Of a stretch of DNA of 64,000 nucleotides, positions 25,211-33,902 are shown in pieces. The stretch is taken from positions 25,135 to 89,134 of the forward strand of contig JBKHEA010000006.1 of NCBI GenBank assembly GCA_046541015.1, in the 5' to 3' direction. The translations under genes and the position numbers were made by a program. Position 1 is the stretch's first letter; each line of letters begins with the position of its first letter. The stretch is from Liberiplasma sp046541015. Its GTDB lineage: Bacteria > Bacillota_I > Bacilli_A > Izemoplasmatales > Izemoplasmataceae. The notes under the pieces are model-generated. The model was not told the DNA's origin, ran no database searches, and saw nothing but the letters and a program-made list of their open reading frames with translations.

Positions 25211-25468
25211 ATGGTCTTGTTTTTAAGTATAATTTATTACATTTTAAGAATTTATTTGTATATACTAGTAGCTTATGTGTTATTAAGCTGGATTCCAGAA
25301 TTAAGAAGTACAAGGTTCTATCAAATTTTACATCAAATTACCGAACCTTATATGCGATTATTTAGAGGCTTAATTGTCATTGGCTATTTTGACTTCACCC
25401 CAATTATTGGGTTTATGTTATATGGCTTTGGCCTTGAAGCTTTTGGAATGTTTATAGCCTCGTTATAA
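25211..25468 (+). CDS. yggT: YggT family membrane protein (YlmG)
   Basis: An 85-aa integral membrane protein with two hydrophobic helices flanking the family signature LLSWIPELRS followed by ITEPYMRLFRGLI. The start at 25211 is set by AAGGAG at 25199-25204, just before it. The track start eight codons earlier lacks a ribosome binding site. It follows sepF, the conserved ylmE-ylmF-ylmG order. Its function is poorly known and linked to membrane and division. Confidence 0.9.
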   Translation: MVLFLSIIYYILRIYLYILVAYVLLSWIPELRSTRFYQILHQITEPYMRLFRGLIVIGYFDFTPIIGFMLYGFGLEAFGMFIASL

Positions 25469-25480
25469 AGGAGAATAAAT

Positions 25481-26254
25481 ATGTTATTTGATTTTAAAGT
25501 AAACCGATATATCTTTTTTATCGGTATGGTCTTATTATTTTTAGCAACGTACTTTTTAGTGTCTTATTATGATGCTAATACTTATACTGTATTACTAGTT
25601 TCTTTAGCGTTTATCTTCATATTAAATTTTACAATGAAACGTGTTGCAAATAGTATGTATAAATACATGCATCAACTTTTATATATTTATGCCGATGCAG
25701 AAGGCTATTATGAACAAGTTTATAGCTTATATAAAGGTGGCGCAAAAAATCGCAAAACCCTACTTGCCGCTAAAAAACAAAATATGGTCTTAGCAAGTTT
25801 ATTTGCAGGGGATTTAAAACAAGCAGGACTTTTAAATACTGAATTATTAGATATGTTTAAAAGTGATTTGGAAAAACAACCACAAATGCGCTTTTCACAG
25901 CGTTTAATTGAAGCAATTATGCATTTATTTACTTATAATAAAGAGATGCTTAATGAAAGTATAACACGTTTAGAAGAAGAGATTGAAAGGTTAAACCCTA
26001 GTACCAAAGAGTATGTTTTAACCAATGATTATTCAATTTATACTGTGATAAAAATCGCCAAATCATTTTTAGAAAAAGATGAAGTTGATTCGTTAGAAGT
26101 TAAAGAGTCTTTAAAAGATAAACCAGCCTTTTTAGTAAGCAGTGTTGTTTATGCTTTACTAAAGAATGATGCTTTAAAAAGTCCGGTGGATGAAGCATTA
26201 CAAAGACAAGAAGGCAACACTATGTTTTATAAAGATGAAAGTGTAACGTTTTAG
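25481..26254 (+). CDS. Unknown membrane-anchored protein in the ylmH/divIVA position
   Basis: A 257-aa protein with two N-terminal transmembrane helices (about residues 10-28 and 34-51) and a helical cytoplasmic domain of about 200 residues, including AAKKQNMVLASLFAGDLKQA and a coiled segment NESITRLEEEIERLN. The pattern of helix pairs looks TPR-like but is not a clear repeat. In Bacillus this place (after ylmG, before ileS) holds ylmH and divIVA. This protein has neither the S4 domain of YlmH nor the DivIVA N-terminus. Shine-Dalgarno AAAGGAG lies 8 bases upstream. Function unknown; a division-related role is suggested only by position. Confidence 0.75.
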   Translation: MLFDFKVNRYIFFIGMVLLFLATYFLVSYYDANTYTVLLVSLAFIFILNFTMKRVANSMYKYMHQLLYIYADAEGYYEQVYSLYKGGAKNRKTLLAAKKQNMVLASLFAGDLKQAGLLNTELLDMFKSDLEKQPQMRFSQRLIEAIMHLFTYNKEMLNESITRLEEEIERLNPSTKEYVLTNDYSIYTVIKIAKSFLEKDEVDSLEVKESLKDKPAFLVSSVVYALLKNDALKSPVDEALQRQEGNTMFYKDESVTF

Positions 26255-26256
26255 AC

Positions 26257-26284
26257 TTGAATTTAATTTATAATTTGTTATAAT
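26257..26284 (+). promoter_or_regulatory. Promoter of the ileS T-box unit
   Basis: TTGAAT (26257-26262) and TATAAT (26279-26284) are separated by 16 bases, placing the RNA start at the base of Stem I. Confidence 0.7.
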
Positions 26285-26292
26285 TTAGTAAA

Positions 26293-26500
26293 ATCTATGA
26301 AGCGGACACGTTGATAAAGTTTTTCTTTACAGAGACCAAGTGGGTGCTGAGAACTTGGAGAAATATTTTATTAATATCACCGTGAAGATGATAATTCAAA
26401 AGATTATCCGTATTGCTGCGTTAAAGTATTAAGTGCTTTATTGAACTAAGGTGGTACCGCGGAAATTATTTTCGTCCTTTTTAAGGGCGATTTTTTTATT
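26293..26500 (+). promoter_or_regulatory. T-box riboswitch (isoleucine) controlling ileS
   Basis: A tRNA-sensing leader. It has Stem I with the specifier triplet ATC at 26376-26378 (context AATATCACC), the conserved T-box AAGGTGGTACCGCGG (26448-26462), which pairs with the uncharged tRNA acceptor end, and a terminator hairpin TTCGTCC / GGGCGA plus a T-run (26472-26498). The codon matches the downstream isoleucyl-tRNA synthetase. Uncharged tRNA-Ile should favour the antiterminator. Confidence 0.95.
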
Positions 26501-26525
26501 TTATAGATAAGCTAGGAGTGAAATG

Positions 26526-29246
26526 ATGAAAGATTATAAAGATACCTTATTAATGCCAAAAACTGATTTTCCAATGCGTGGAAATTTAGGACAAAACGAA
26601 CCAAGTCGTTATCAAGAATGGGAAAAAGATGCCATTTATGATTTAAGACTAAAGAAAAACGAAAACAATGAGCATTTTGTATTACCTGATGGGCCACCTT
26701 ATGCAAATGGGGATATCCATATTGGCCATGCTTTAAACAAAGTTTTAAAAGACATGATTGTCCGCGATAAAAATATGCGTGGGTTTTATACCCGTTATGT
26801 ACCAGGGTGGGATACTCATGGTTTACCGATTGAATCAGCCCTTACGAATAAAGAAAAAGTTGATCGTAAACAGTTAACACTAGTTGAGTTTCGTGAAAAA
26901 TGTGAAGCTTATGCGTTAAAACAAGTTGATCGACAACGCGAGCAGTTTAAACGTTTAGGGATTTTAGGTGAATGGGATAATCCTTATTTAACTTTAGATA
27001 AAAAATACGAAGCGAGTCAATTAAAAGTCTTTGCTTCAATGGTTGAAAAAGGCTTAATATTTAAAGGTTTAAAACCTGTTTTTTGGTCACCTTCAAGTGA
27101 AACAGCATTGGCTGAGGCAGAGATTGAATATCATGATAAAAAATCCCCTTCAATTTATGTAAAATTTGATGCGGTTGATAAGGGTCGTTTTGAACATGAT
27201 TTTTCATTTCTAATTTGGACGACAACGCCATGGACAATTCCTGCAAATTTAGCAGTTGCCGTCAATGAAGCATTAGATTATGTTTATGCACATGTTGATG
27301 GGAATTATTACGTTTTTGCCCTTGAGTTACTTGAAACGTTAAAAGAAAAATTAGGGTTTGATTCCGTTAAAATTTTAGAAACATTTAAAGGATTAGAACT
27401 TTTAAATTTAACGTATAAACATCCTTTATATGACCGTGTTAGTCCAATATTACTTGGGCACCATGTTACGACTGAATCAGGAACGGGGCTTGTCCACACT
27501 GCACCAGGTCATGGTGAGGATGACTTTATCATAGGACAAGCGAATCAATTAGAGGTCCTTTGTCCAGTAGATGCAGCTGGTTATATGACTGCTGAAAGCG
27601 GAAAATATGAAGGGTTGTTTATTGAAGATTGTTCAAAAGAAGTGGTTAAAGATTTAGATGAAAGTGGTCATTTACTAAAAATGGAATGGATTACCCATAG
27701 TTATCCCCATGACTGGCGTACTAAACAACCTGTAATCTTTAGAGCAACCGACCAGTGGTTTGCTTCAATTGAAACCTTAAAAGATCAAATGTTAAAAGCT
27801 GTCCATGAAGTTGATTGGATCCCATCATGGGGTGAGGTTCGTATGGAAAACATGATTAAAGATAGAGAAGCTTGGTGTATTAGCCGTCAACGAGCTTGGG
27901 GCGTACCGATTCCTGTTTTTTATCATGAAGATAATACCCCAATATTAGATGCTAATGTCATTAAACACGTCGCAAATTTATTTGAAGAACATGGCTCAAA
28001 TATATGGTTTACCTGGGATGCATCGGCTTTATTACCAGAAGGCTTTGAAGATTTAAAACGTAGTCCGAATAAAAAATATCGTAAAGAAACCGATATTTTA
28101 GATGTTTGGTTTGATTCGGGGACCTCACACCACGGTGGAATGAAAGATTTTGGATTACCTTATCCTGCAAACCTTTATTTAGAAGGTAGTGATCAATACC
28201 GAGGGTGGTTTAATTCAAGTTTATCAACGGGTATTGCCTCAACCGGTGAAAGTCCATATAAAAGTGTATTGACACACGGATTTGTACTAGATGGTAATGG
28301 ACGCAAAATGAGTAAATCTTTAGGAAATGTTGTTGATCCTATTAAAGTAATGAACCAACTTGGTGCGGATATTTTACGTTTATGGGTAGCGAGTGTCGAT
28401 TATCAGAGTGATGTTCGTATTAGTGAGAAAATGATTAAACAAGTTAGTGAGCACTACCGTAAAATTCGCAACACGTTCCGCTTTATGTTAGGGGCATTAG
28501 ATAATTTTAACCCGTCTAAAGATCAAGTTGACTTTAATGAGTTGCCGGATGTTGATCAGTATATGTTACTAAAATTAAGCGATTTAAGTAAACGTGTTGA
28601 TAAAGCCTACATGCATTATCAATTTGATGATGTAACACGTCTTGTGACCAATTTTGTTACTAGAGAGTTAAGTGCCTTTTACTTAGATTACACAAAAGAT
28701 ATCTTATACATTGAATCTAAAGAAGATCATAAAAGGTTAAGTGCACAAACGGTGATTTATACTGTTATAGATGCCTTATTAAAAATCATGACCCCAATAA
28801 TTCCGCATACTACTGATGAAGCCTATGCTTATTTACCAGGTAAAAAAGAAGATAGTGTCTATTTAGAAAACATGCCAAGCTTTGATTATCCTAGTAATGA
28901 AAAATTAGTTAAAAAGTATGATCATTTCATGCAACTTCGTGACCATGTTTTAAAAGCATTAGAAGAAGCGCGTAATGAAAAAATAATCGGGAAAAGTTTA
29001 CAAGCCCATGTGGTATTATACCCAAATGAAAGTTTAAAAGATTTTTTAAATAGTTTTGATGGATTAAATAAACTCTTTATTGTCAGTAAAGTAACTATTA
29101 AAGAAGGTCAAGGAAACTATAAGTTTAATGACTTAAGCATTGATATTTTAGAGGCTTCGGGTGATACATGTGCCCGTTGTTGGCATGTTACAGAAACTGA
29201 TGAATTTGAACTCTGCGAACGCTGCAGAAATGTTCTTTCAAGCTAA
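26526..29246 (+). CDS. ileS: Isoleucyl-tRNA synthetase
   Basis: A class I synthetase of 906 aa. HIGH is the PPYANGDIHIGHALNK region and KMSKS is DGNGRKMSKSLGN. The CP1 editing domain lies between them (WTTTPWTIPANLA, TGTGLVHTAPGHGEDD). The C-terminal zinc finger is CARCWH with CERC. Two adjacent ATGs exist (26523, 26526); the second is spaced 7 bases from GGAG. Its N-terminus KDTLLMPKTDFPMRGN is the Bacillus-like form. Controlled by the preceding Ile T-box. Confidence 0.98.
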   Translation: MKDYKDTLLMPKTDFPMRGNLGQNEPSRYQEWEKDAIYDLRLKKNENNEHFVLPDGPPYANGDIHIGHALNKVLKDMIVRDKNMRGFYTRYVPGWDTHGLPIESALTNKEKVDRKQLTLVEFREKCEAYALKQVDRQREQFKRLGILGEWDNPYLTLDKKYEASQLKVFASMVEKGLIFKGLKPVFWSPSSETALAEAEIEYHDKKSPSIYVKFDAVDKGRFEHDFSFLIWTTTPWTIPANLAVAVNEALDYVYAHVDGNYYVFALELLETLKEKLGFDSVKILETFKGLELLNLTYKHPLYDRVSPILLGHHVTTESGTGLVHTAPGHGEDDFIIGQANQLEVLCPVDAAGYMTAESGKYEGLFIEDCSKEVVKDLDESGHLLKMEWITHSYPHDWRTKQPVIFRATDQWFASIETLKDQMLKAVHEVDWIPSWGEVRMENMIKDREAWCISRQRAWGVPIPVFYHEDNTPILDANVIKHVANLFEEHGSNIWFTWDASALLPEGFEDLKRSPNKKYRKETDILDVWFDSGTSHHGGMKDFGLPYPANLYLEGSDQYRGWFNSSLSTGIASTGESPYKSVLTHGFVLDGNGRKMSKSLGNVVDPIKVMNQLGADILRLWVASVDYQSDVRISEKMIKQVSEHYRKIRNTFRFMLGALDNFNPSKDQVDFNELPDVDQYMLLKLSDLSKRVDKAYMHYQFDDVTRLVTNFVTRELSAFYLDYTKDILYIESKEDHKRLSAQTVIYTVIDALLKIMTPIIPHTTDEAYAYLPGKKEDSVYLENMPSFDYPSNEKLVKKYDHFMQLRDHVLKALEEARNEKIIGKSLQAHVVLYPNESLKDFLNSFDGLNKLFIVSKVTIKEGQGNYKFNDLSIDILEASGDTCARCWHVTETDEFELCERCRNVLSS

Positions 29247-29288
29247 TGCTTCATCGTATGATGAAGCATTGCTTTTTTCTTTTTTTTA
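29245..29288 (+). terminator. Intrinsic terminator of ileS
   Basis: AATGCTTCAT / ATGAAGCATT form a 10-bp stem followed by a long T-rich tail. The stem includes the last base of the stop codon. Confidence 0.9.
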
Positions 29289-29326
29289 AAGTAAAATAGA
29301 ATAAGTTTATATGCAGGAGTGATCAA

Positions 29327-29953
29327 GTGAATGTTACTATCAGTGTTAAAAACACAATATATTATTTGTTAGGGTGTTTGGCAATTGCTTTAGGGGTGGC
29401 GCTTGTTGTTAGAAGTGAGTTAGGGACAAGTCCTTATGATACTTTGCACGTTGCCATTTATGAAACAACCCCTTTAACCATTGGACAAGCAACGGTGCTT
29501 GTTGCTTTAATTACTACCTTTATGGTAATGATTTTACAAAGACATTATAAATATTTATTTATGGCAATCCCGATTTTTATGGTTGGTGCATTCATTGATT
29601 TATTTGATGTTGTTTTATTAAAAAACTTTTACCCTGATGCATTTATGATAAAGGTTATGTTGTTTTTAAGTAGTCTATTGCTTTTACCTTTAGGTGGGGC
29701 ATTACTCATACTTTCAACCTATCCAGCTGGGGTTTTCGATGAATTAATGATTGCGCTTATGCGTGTATTTAAAACCAAACATATGATAAAATTAAGAATA
29801 TTAATCGATATTAGTTTTTTACTTTTGGCATTAGCATTAACCTTAAGTATTAACCGCAATATTGGAAGTTTACAGATTGGAACGTTCATTTTCATTGTTT
29901 CTATCGGACCATTATTAAAGCAATATTTAAAATTATTTAGGAGGCAATTATGA
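29327..29953 (+). CDS. YczE/YyaS-type integral membrane protein
   Basis: A 208-aa protein with about five membrane helices. It starts at GTG 29327 with AGGAG 7 bases upstream. Family-like features are the first helix with LGCLAIALGVALVVRSELGTS followed by PYDTL, and the APAGVFDELM-like turn YPAGVFDELMIALM before the last helices. These proteins are transporter-like but of unproven substrate. The stop overlaps deoC by 4 bases (ATGA), so it is co-translated with deoC-deoD and could plausibly act on nucleosides or deoxyribose. That link is inference. Confidence 0.75.
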   Translation: MNVTISVKNTIYYLLGCLAIALGVALVVRSELGTSPYDTLHVAIYETTPLTIGQATVLVALITTFMVMILQRHYKYLFMAIPIFMVGAFIDLFDVVLLKNFYPDAFMIKVMLFLSSLLLLPLGGALLILSTYPAGVFDELMIALMRVFKTKHMIKLRILIDISFLLLALALTLSINRNIGSLQIGTFIFIVSIGPLLKQYLKLFRRQL

Positions 29954-30609
29954 ATATTAATAAGTACATTGACCACACGTATTTAAAAGCGTTTGGTACA
30001 AAAGAAGACATTAATCAATTATTAGAAGAAGCGATTCAATACGATTTTAAAAGTGTATGTGTCAATCCAACGTGGGTTGAGTATGCTGCAGAAAGCTTAA
30101 AAAAATCTGATGTATTGGTTTGTACAGTGATTGGCTTCCCTTTAGGAGCTAGTACAACAAAAACTAAAGTATTTGAAACCACTGACGCTTTAAAAAATGG
30201 CGCAGATGAAATTGATATGGTTTTAAATATCGGTTGGGTAAAAGAAGGCCTTTATGATGAAGTTTACAACGAAATTAAAGCTGTTAAAGAAGCTTGTCAA
30301 AACCATGTGCTAAAAGTAATTTTAGAAACATGTTATTTAACTGTAGAAGAAATTGAAAAAGCTTCTCAAAGTGCAATCGCTGCTGGCGCAGATTTCATCA
30401 AAACCTCTACTGGATTTGGTACAGGTGGGGCAACCGTTGAAAATGTTACGCTCATGAAAAAAGTTGCTCAAGAAAAAGGCGTTAAAGCAAGTGGTGGCGT
30501 CAAAACATTAGAAGATTTCTATCAAATGGTAGAAGCAGGTGCTACTCGAATTGGTACAAGTAACGGTGTTTCACTGATGAATGGTGAAACCAGTAAAGAA
30601 AGTTATTAG
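29950..30609 (+). CDS. deoC: Deoxyribose-phosphate aldolase
   Basis: Cleaves 2-deoxyribose 5-phosphate to acetaldehyde and glyceraldehyde 3-phosphate. The 219-aa TIM barrel has Schiff-base Lys151 in DFIKTSTGFG, the acidic pair in GADEIDMVLN and KASGGVKT with the second conserved Lys. Shine-Dalgarno GGAGG lies inside the YczE-like gene, which it overlaps by 4 bases. deoD follows after 10 bases. It works downstream of DeoB. Confidence 0.97.
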   Translation: MNINKYIDHTYLKAFGTKEDINQLLEEAIQYDFKSVCVNPTWVEYAAESLKKSDVLVCTVIGFPLGASTTKTKVFETTDALKNGADEIDMVLNIGWVKEGLYDEVYNEIKAVKEACQNHVLKVILETCYLTVEEIEKASQSAIAAGADFIKTSTGFGTGGATVENVTLMKKVAQEKGVKASGGVKTLEDFYQMVEAGATRIGTSNGVSLMNGETSKESY

Positions 30610-30619
30610 GAGGATTAAA

Positions 30620-31330
30620 ATGATTCCAACCCCACATATAGAAGCAACAGAAGGTGAGATTGCTAAAACGGTATTAATGCCAGGTGATCCATTACGTGCA
30701 AAATTTATTGCAGATACTTATTTAAAAGATGTAAAACGTTTTAATACAGTTAGAAATATGTATGGCTATACTGGAACTTATAATGGTAAACCAATCAGTG
30801 TTATGGGTAGTGGTATGGGCATGGCAAGCATTGGGATTTACTCTTATGAACTCTTTAAGTTTTATGATGTTGATAACATCATTCGTATTGGTTCATGCGG
30901 TGCTTATACTGATGAGATTAAATTATATGATGTCTTACTTGCAAAGAGTGCTTACAGTGAATCAAGTTATGCATTAACACAATCAGGCGACTATAAAGAC
31001 CCTTATACTTATCCAAGTGAATCTTTAAATCAGCGTCTTATTGAAGCTGCAAAGAACTTAAATATTCCTCTTACTTTAGGCGTAATTCATTCAAGTGATG
31101 TGTTTTATCGTGAACATTTTGATGATTATTTAAAAATCTATGAAAACCATAAAGCGATAGCAGTAGAAATGGAATCTTTTGCATTGTTTCATAATGCAAA
31201 AGTAACAGGAAAAAATGCAGCATGTTTACTAACCGTTTCTGATTCACTGGTTACTCATGAAGCTACCACAAGTCAAGAGCGTCAAAATGCCTTCACGAAA
31301 ATGATGGAAATTGCACTATCTTTAGCATAA
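30620..31330 (+). CDS. deoD: Purine nucleoside phosphorylase DeoD-type
   Basis: Phosphorolysis of purine (deoxy)nucleosides. The 236-aa hexameric-type enzyme has PGDPLRAK at the N-terminus, IRIGSCGAYTDEIKLYDV in the middle, the EMES motif in AVEMESFALF and SDS in TVSDSLVTHE with catalytic Asp. The start at 30620 is fixed by AGGAGG at 30608-30613. An upstream in-frame ATG inside deoC has no such site. Last gene before a strong terminator. Confidence 0.97.
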   Translation: MIPTPHIEATEGEIAKTVLMPGDPLRAKFIADTYLKDVKRFNTVRNMYGYTGTYNGKPISVMGSGMGMASIGIYSYELFKFYDVDNIIRIGSCGAYTDEIKLYDVLLAKSAYSESSYALTQSGDYKDPYTYPSESLNQRLIEAAKNLNIPLTLGVIHSSDVFYREHFDDYLKIYENHKAIAVEMESFALFHNAKVTGKNAACLLTVSDSLVTHEATTSQERQNAFTKMMEIALSLA

Positions 31331-31332
31331 AT

Positions 31333-31358
31333 AAAAAAGTGCTTAGGCACTTTTTTTT
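31333..31358 (+). terminator. Terminator after deoD, abutting the next ribosome binding site
   Basis: A hairpin of about 10 bp (AAAAAAGTGC / GCACTTTTTT) with a T-run that touches the GGAGGA of the next gene (31359-31364), leaving no room for a promoter between them. Confidence 0.85.
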
Positions 31359-31367
31359 GGAGGATGT

Positions 31368-32609
31368 ATGAAACTTACAACGATTAAAGAAAATAATGTA
31401 ACGTATCACTATATAAAAACCAATCAGTTTAAATCAAATGTGATTAGTATCCGTTTTTTTGAACCTTATGAAGAAAAAAGCGCGTTAACACGCTACTTAA
31501 TGTTTCAAATGCTTAAGGCAAAAACAAAAAAGTATCCATCAAGAAAAAAAATGAGTGAAGCAATTGATGCTTTATATGATGGTTTATTAAGTGTCCAATC
31601 CACTAAATTTGGAACTTATCATGTCAATACGGTTAATCTGATGGTTATTCATGATCGTTATACCTTGGGTGATGAATTATTTAAAGAAGCCCTTAATTTT
31701 TTAAATGCTTTAATTCATGAACCCTTATTTGATGAAGCTAGTTTAGAAGAAGAAAAGGCGTTTTTAAGTGATATGATCAAAGCTGAATATGCGAATAAAA
31801 CCCGATTTGCTAGTAAAGAATATTCAAGCTATCTCATGCAAGACCATCCCTATAAAGGGTTTCATTATGGTGATCTTGCCAATTTGAAGGCGGTCAATAT
31901 TCCCATGATTCATGAAGCCTTTTTAACGATGATGCAAAAAAACAGTATCGTTTTAAGTGTTACAGGTGATTTAGAAAGTGAATCAGCGCATCAAGCCGTA
32001 AAAAATGCTTTAACCTTAAAAGGGTATCCAATAAACAACGCGATTATTTATCGCCATGATTTTCATCCAAAAGAAGATTATTTTTATGAAGCTATTGCTA
32101 GTCAAAACCGATTATTTGTTGGTTTAAAAACACCGATTTTTTATAAAGATGATGATTATTTAAGCATGGTAGTTTTGGTTAGTTTATTAGGTGAAGGTAG
32201 CGATTCATTATTATTTAAAACGATTCGAGAACAAAACAGCCTAGCCTATTATGTTTACGCAAGTTATAGTCCTTTTACTGGCATTATTACTTTATCAAGT
32301 GGTCTTGATACAGTGAATGTCCCTAAGGCATATGAAATGATGATTGACATATTAGATTCGCTTAAACAAGGACTATTTAGTGATGAAGATTTTAATTTAG
32401 CTAAGACAAGTTTGATTTCTTCATATAAACAAAGTTTTGATCACATCACTGCATTAAGCATGAAAGCATTACGCCACATGCTTTTTGATGTACCATTTGA
32501 TGAAACAACGTTTGTTGAAGGCATTAATAATGTTCAAAAAGAAGACATTATTCGTTGTGCACAAACGATTACCAAATTATTTACCTTTGAATACGGGGTG
32601 AAACGATGA
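31368..32609 (+). CDS. ymfF: M16 peptidase homologue YmfF (non-catalytic partner)
   Basis: A 413-aa protein of the insulinase-like M16 fold. It lacks the HxxEH zinc motif in its N-terminal half but keeps the C-terminal half features (DSLLFKTIREQNSLAYYVYA). In B. subtilis YmfF and YmfH are paired, with one subunit carrying the metal site and the other the R/Y substrate-anchoring motif. Here the downstream gene provides the metal site and overlaps by 4 bases (ATGA), so they likely form a heterodimer. Its ribosome binding site directly follows the deoD terminator hairpin. Confidence 0.85.
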   Translation: MKLTTIKENNVTYHYIKTNQFKSNVISIRFFEPYEEKSALTRYLMFQMLKAKTKKYPSRKKMSEAIDALYDGLLSVQSTKFGTYHVNTVNLMVIHDRYTLGDELFKEALNFLNALIHEPLFDEASLEEEKAFLSDMIKAEYANKTRFASKEYSSYLMQDHPYKGFHYGDLANLKAVNIPMIHEAFLTMMQKNSIVLSVTGDLESESAHQAVKNALTLKGYPINNAIIYRHDFHPKEDYFYEAIASQNRLFVGLKTPIFYKDDDYLSMVVLVSLLGEGSDSLLFKTIREQNSLAYYVYASYSPFTGIITLSSGLDTVNVPKAYEMMIDILDSLKQGLFSDEDFNLAKTSLISSYKQSFDHITALSMKALRHMLFDVPFDETTFVEGINNVQKEDIIRCAQTITKLFTFEYGVKR

Positions 32610-33883
32610 ATCAAACCATTTACGACGCTTTTAATGAGACAAAATATACATTTAAGATTAACGACCGTTTAAAATGTATTATCATATTAAAGCCTCACTT
32701 TCATAAAACATTTGTCACTTTATCCACACCTATAGGGTCTATTCATCGTGCTTACAAAGAACATGGTAACATTAAAGAAGTCCCTGCAGGCATTGCCCAC
32801 TTCTTAGAACATAAAATTTTTGAACAAGAGGGCGAAGACATCTCCCGATTATTTTCGCTATATGAAGCTGATATCAATGCTTATACTGAACACAACCGAA
32901 CGACTTACTTATTTAGTGCAACCAATCACTTAATTCCTAACATCAAACGGTTATTATCAATGTTTTTCTTTCCTAAATTCACGCATGAAGGCGTCGATAA
33001 AGAAAAAAATATTATTACCGAAGAACTTAATATGCATCTAGATAATCCTTATCATCTTCAGTTTCAACGTTTACTAAAAAACATGTTTTTTCATCCTTAC
33101 TTTTATGACGATATTTTGGGAACAAAAGAAAGTATTGAAGCCATTACTTTAGATGACTTAAAAGCAATGCATGAAGCGTATTACGCACCCGAAGAAAGTG
33201 TATTAACCATCATTGGCGATGTTTCACCTGATGAAATAAAAAATGCACTAACTGATACCGTATTACCTGAAAAAACGACAAAATCTATTATAGATTTAAC
33301 TGGACTTGAACCTAATCATGTTGTCGTTCATGAAGACTCAATAACGCTTGATATCTTAAAACCAAGTGTATTAGTTGGGATTAAAGTGATGCAAGATACC
33401 TTAACATCTGAAGAAAGATTAAAACAAAGTTTACTGCTTTCTTTAATGGTTGACTTACTTATTGGTAATAGTAGTACACTTTATGAAAACTGGTTAGAAA
33501 GTAAACTAGTAAATGATTCTTATGGCATTGAAGTCTATTTAGAAAAAGAATATGGTTATATACTAATTGGCAGTGAGACTGAAGTGCCTGAGGCTTTAAC
33601 AAAAACATTAAAAACGGTTTTAACCTCACTTTCACAGTATACGATTGATGAAACCATGTTTGAGCGTGCTAAAAAACAAATGATTGGTAATTTTGTGATG
33701 AGTTTAGATAATTTAGATTATTTAGCGCATGAAAATAATAAACACACGCATGAAGGCTTAGATATATATGAAACCCTTAATAAAGCAAGTTTAATCACTT
33801 TAAAAGATTTAAATAATTTTAAACACGATATTGATCCACTATCGATGAGTATTTTACGTGTTGAACCGTTAAAAAAAGCCTAA
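32606..33883 (+). CDS. ymfH: M16 zinc peptidase YmfH
   Basis: A 425-aa zinc-metallopeptidase with inverted motif HFLEH at residues 65-69 (AHFLEHKIFE). The third zinc ligand Glu lies in the ITEELNMHLD helix. The N-terminal domain continues with INAYTEHNRTTYLFSA. Coupled to ymfF by an ATGA overlap. The gene ends within a hairpin and its TAA overlaps by 2 bases the stop of the convergent hydrolase gene. Substrate unknown; likely a cytoplasmic peptide-processing enzyme. Confidence 0.9.
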   Translation: MNQTIYDAFNETKYTFKINDRLKCIIILKPHFHKTFVTLSTPIGSIHRAYKEHGNIKEVPAGIAHFLEHKIFEQEGEDISRLFSLYEADINAYTEHNRTTYLFSATNHLIPNIKRLLSMFFFPKFTHEGVDKEKNIITEELNMHLDNPYHLQFQRLLKNMFFHPYFYDDILGTKESIEAITLDDLKAMHEAYYAPEESVLTIIGDVSPDEIKNALTDTVLPEKTTKSIIDLTGLEPNHVVVHEDSITLDILKPSVLVGIKVMQDTLTSEERLKQSLLLSLMVDLLIGNSSTLYENWLESKLVNDSYGIEVYLEKEYGYILIGSETEVPEALTKTLKTVLTSLSQYTIDETMFERAKKQMIGNFVMSLDNLDYLAHENNKHTHEGLDIYETLNKASLITLKDLNNFKHDIDPLSMSILRVEPLKKA

Positions 33884-33902
33884 TCCTTAGGCTTTCTTTC
33901 TT
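33872..33902. terminator. Bidirectional terminator inside overlapping convergent gene ends
   Basis: AAAGCCTAA / TTAGGCTTT forms a stem whose arms lie in the last codons of ymfH and of the minus-strand hydrolase, with A-rich and T-rich flanks on either side. Confidence 0.7.
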
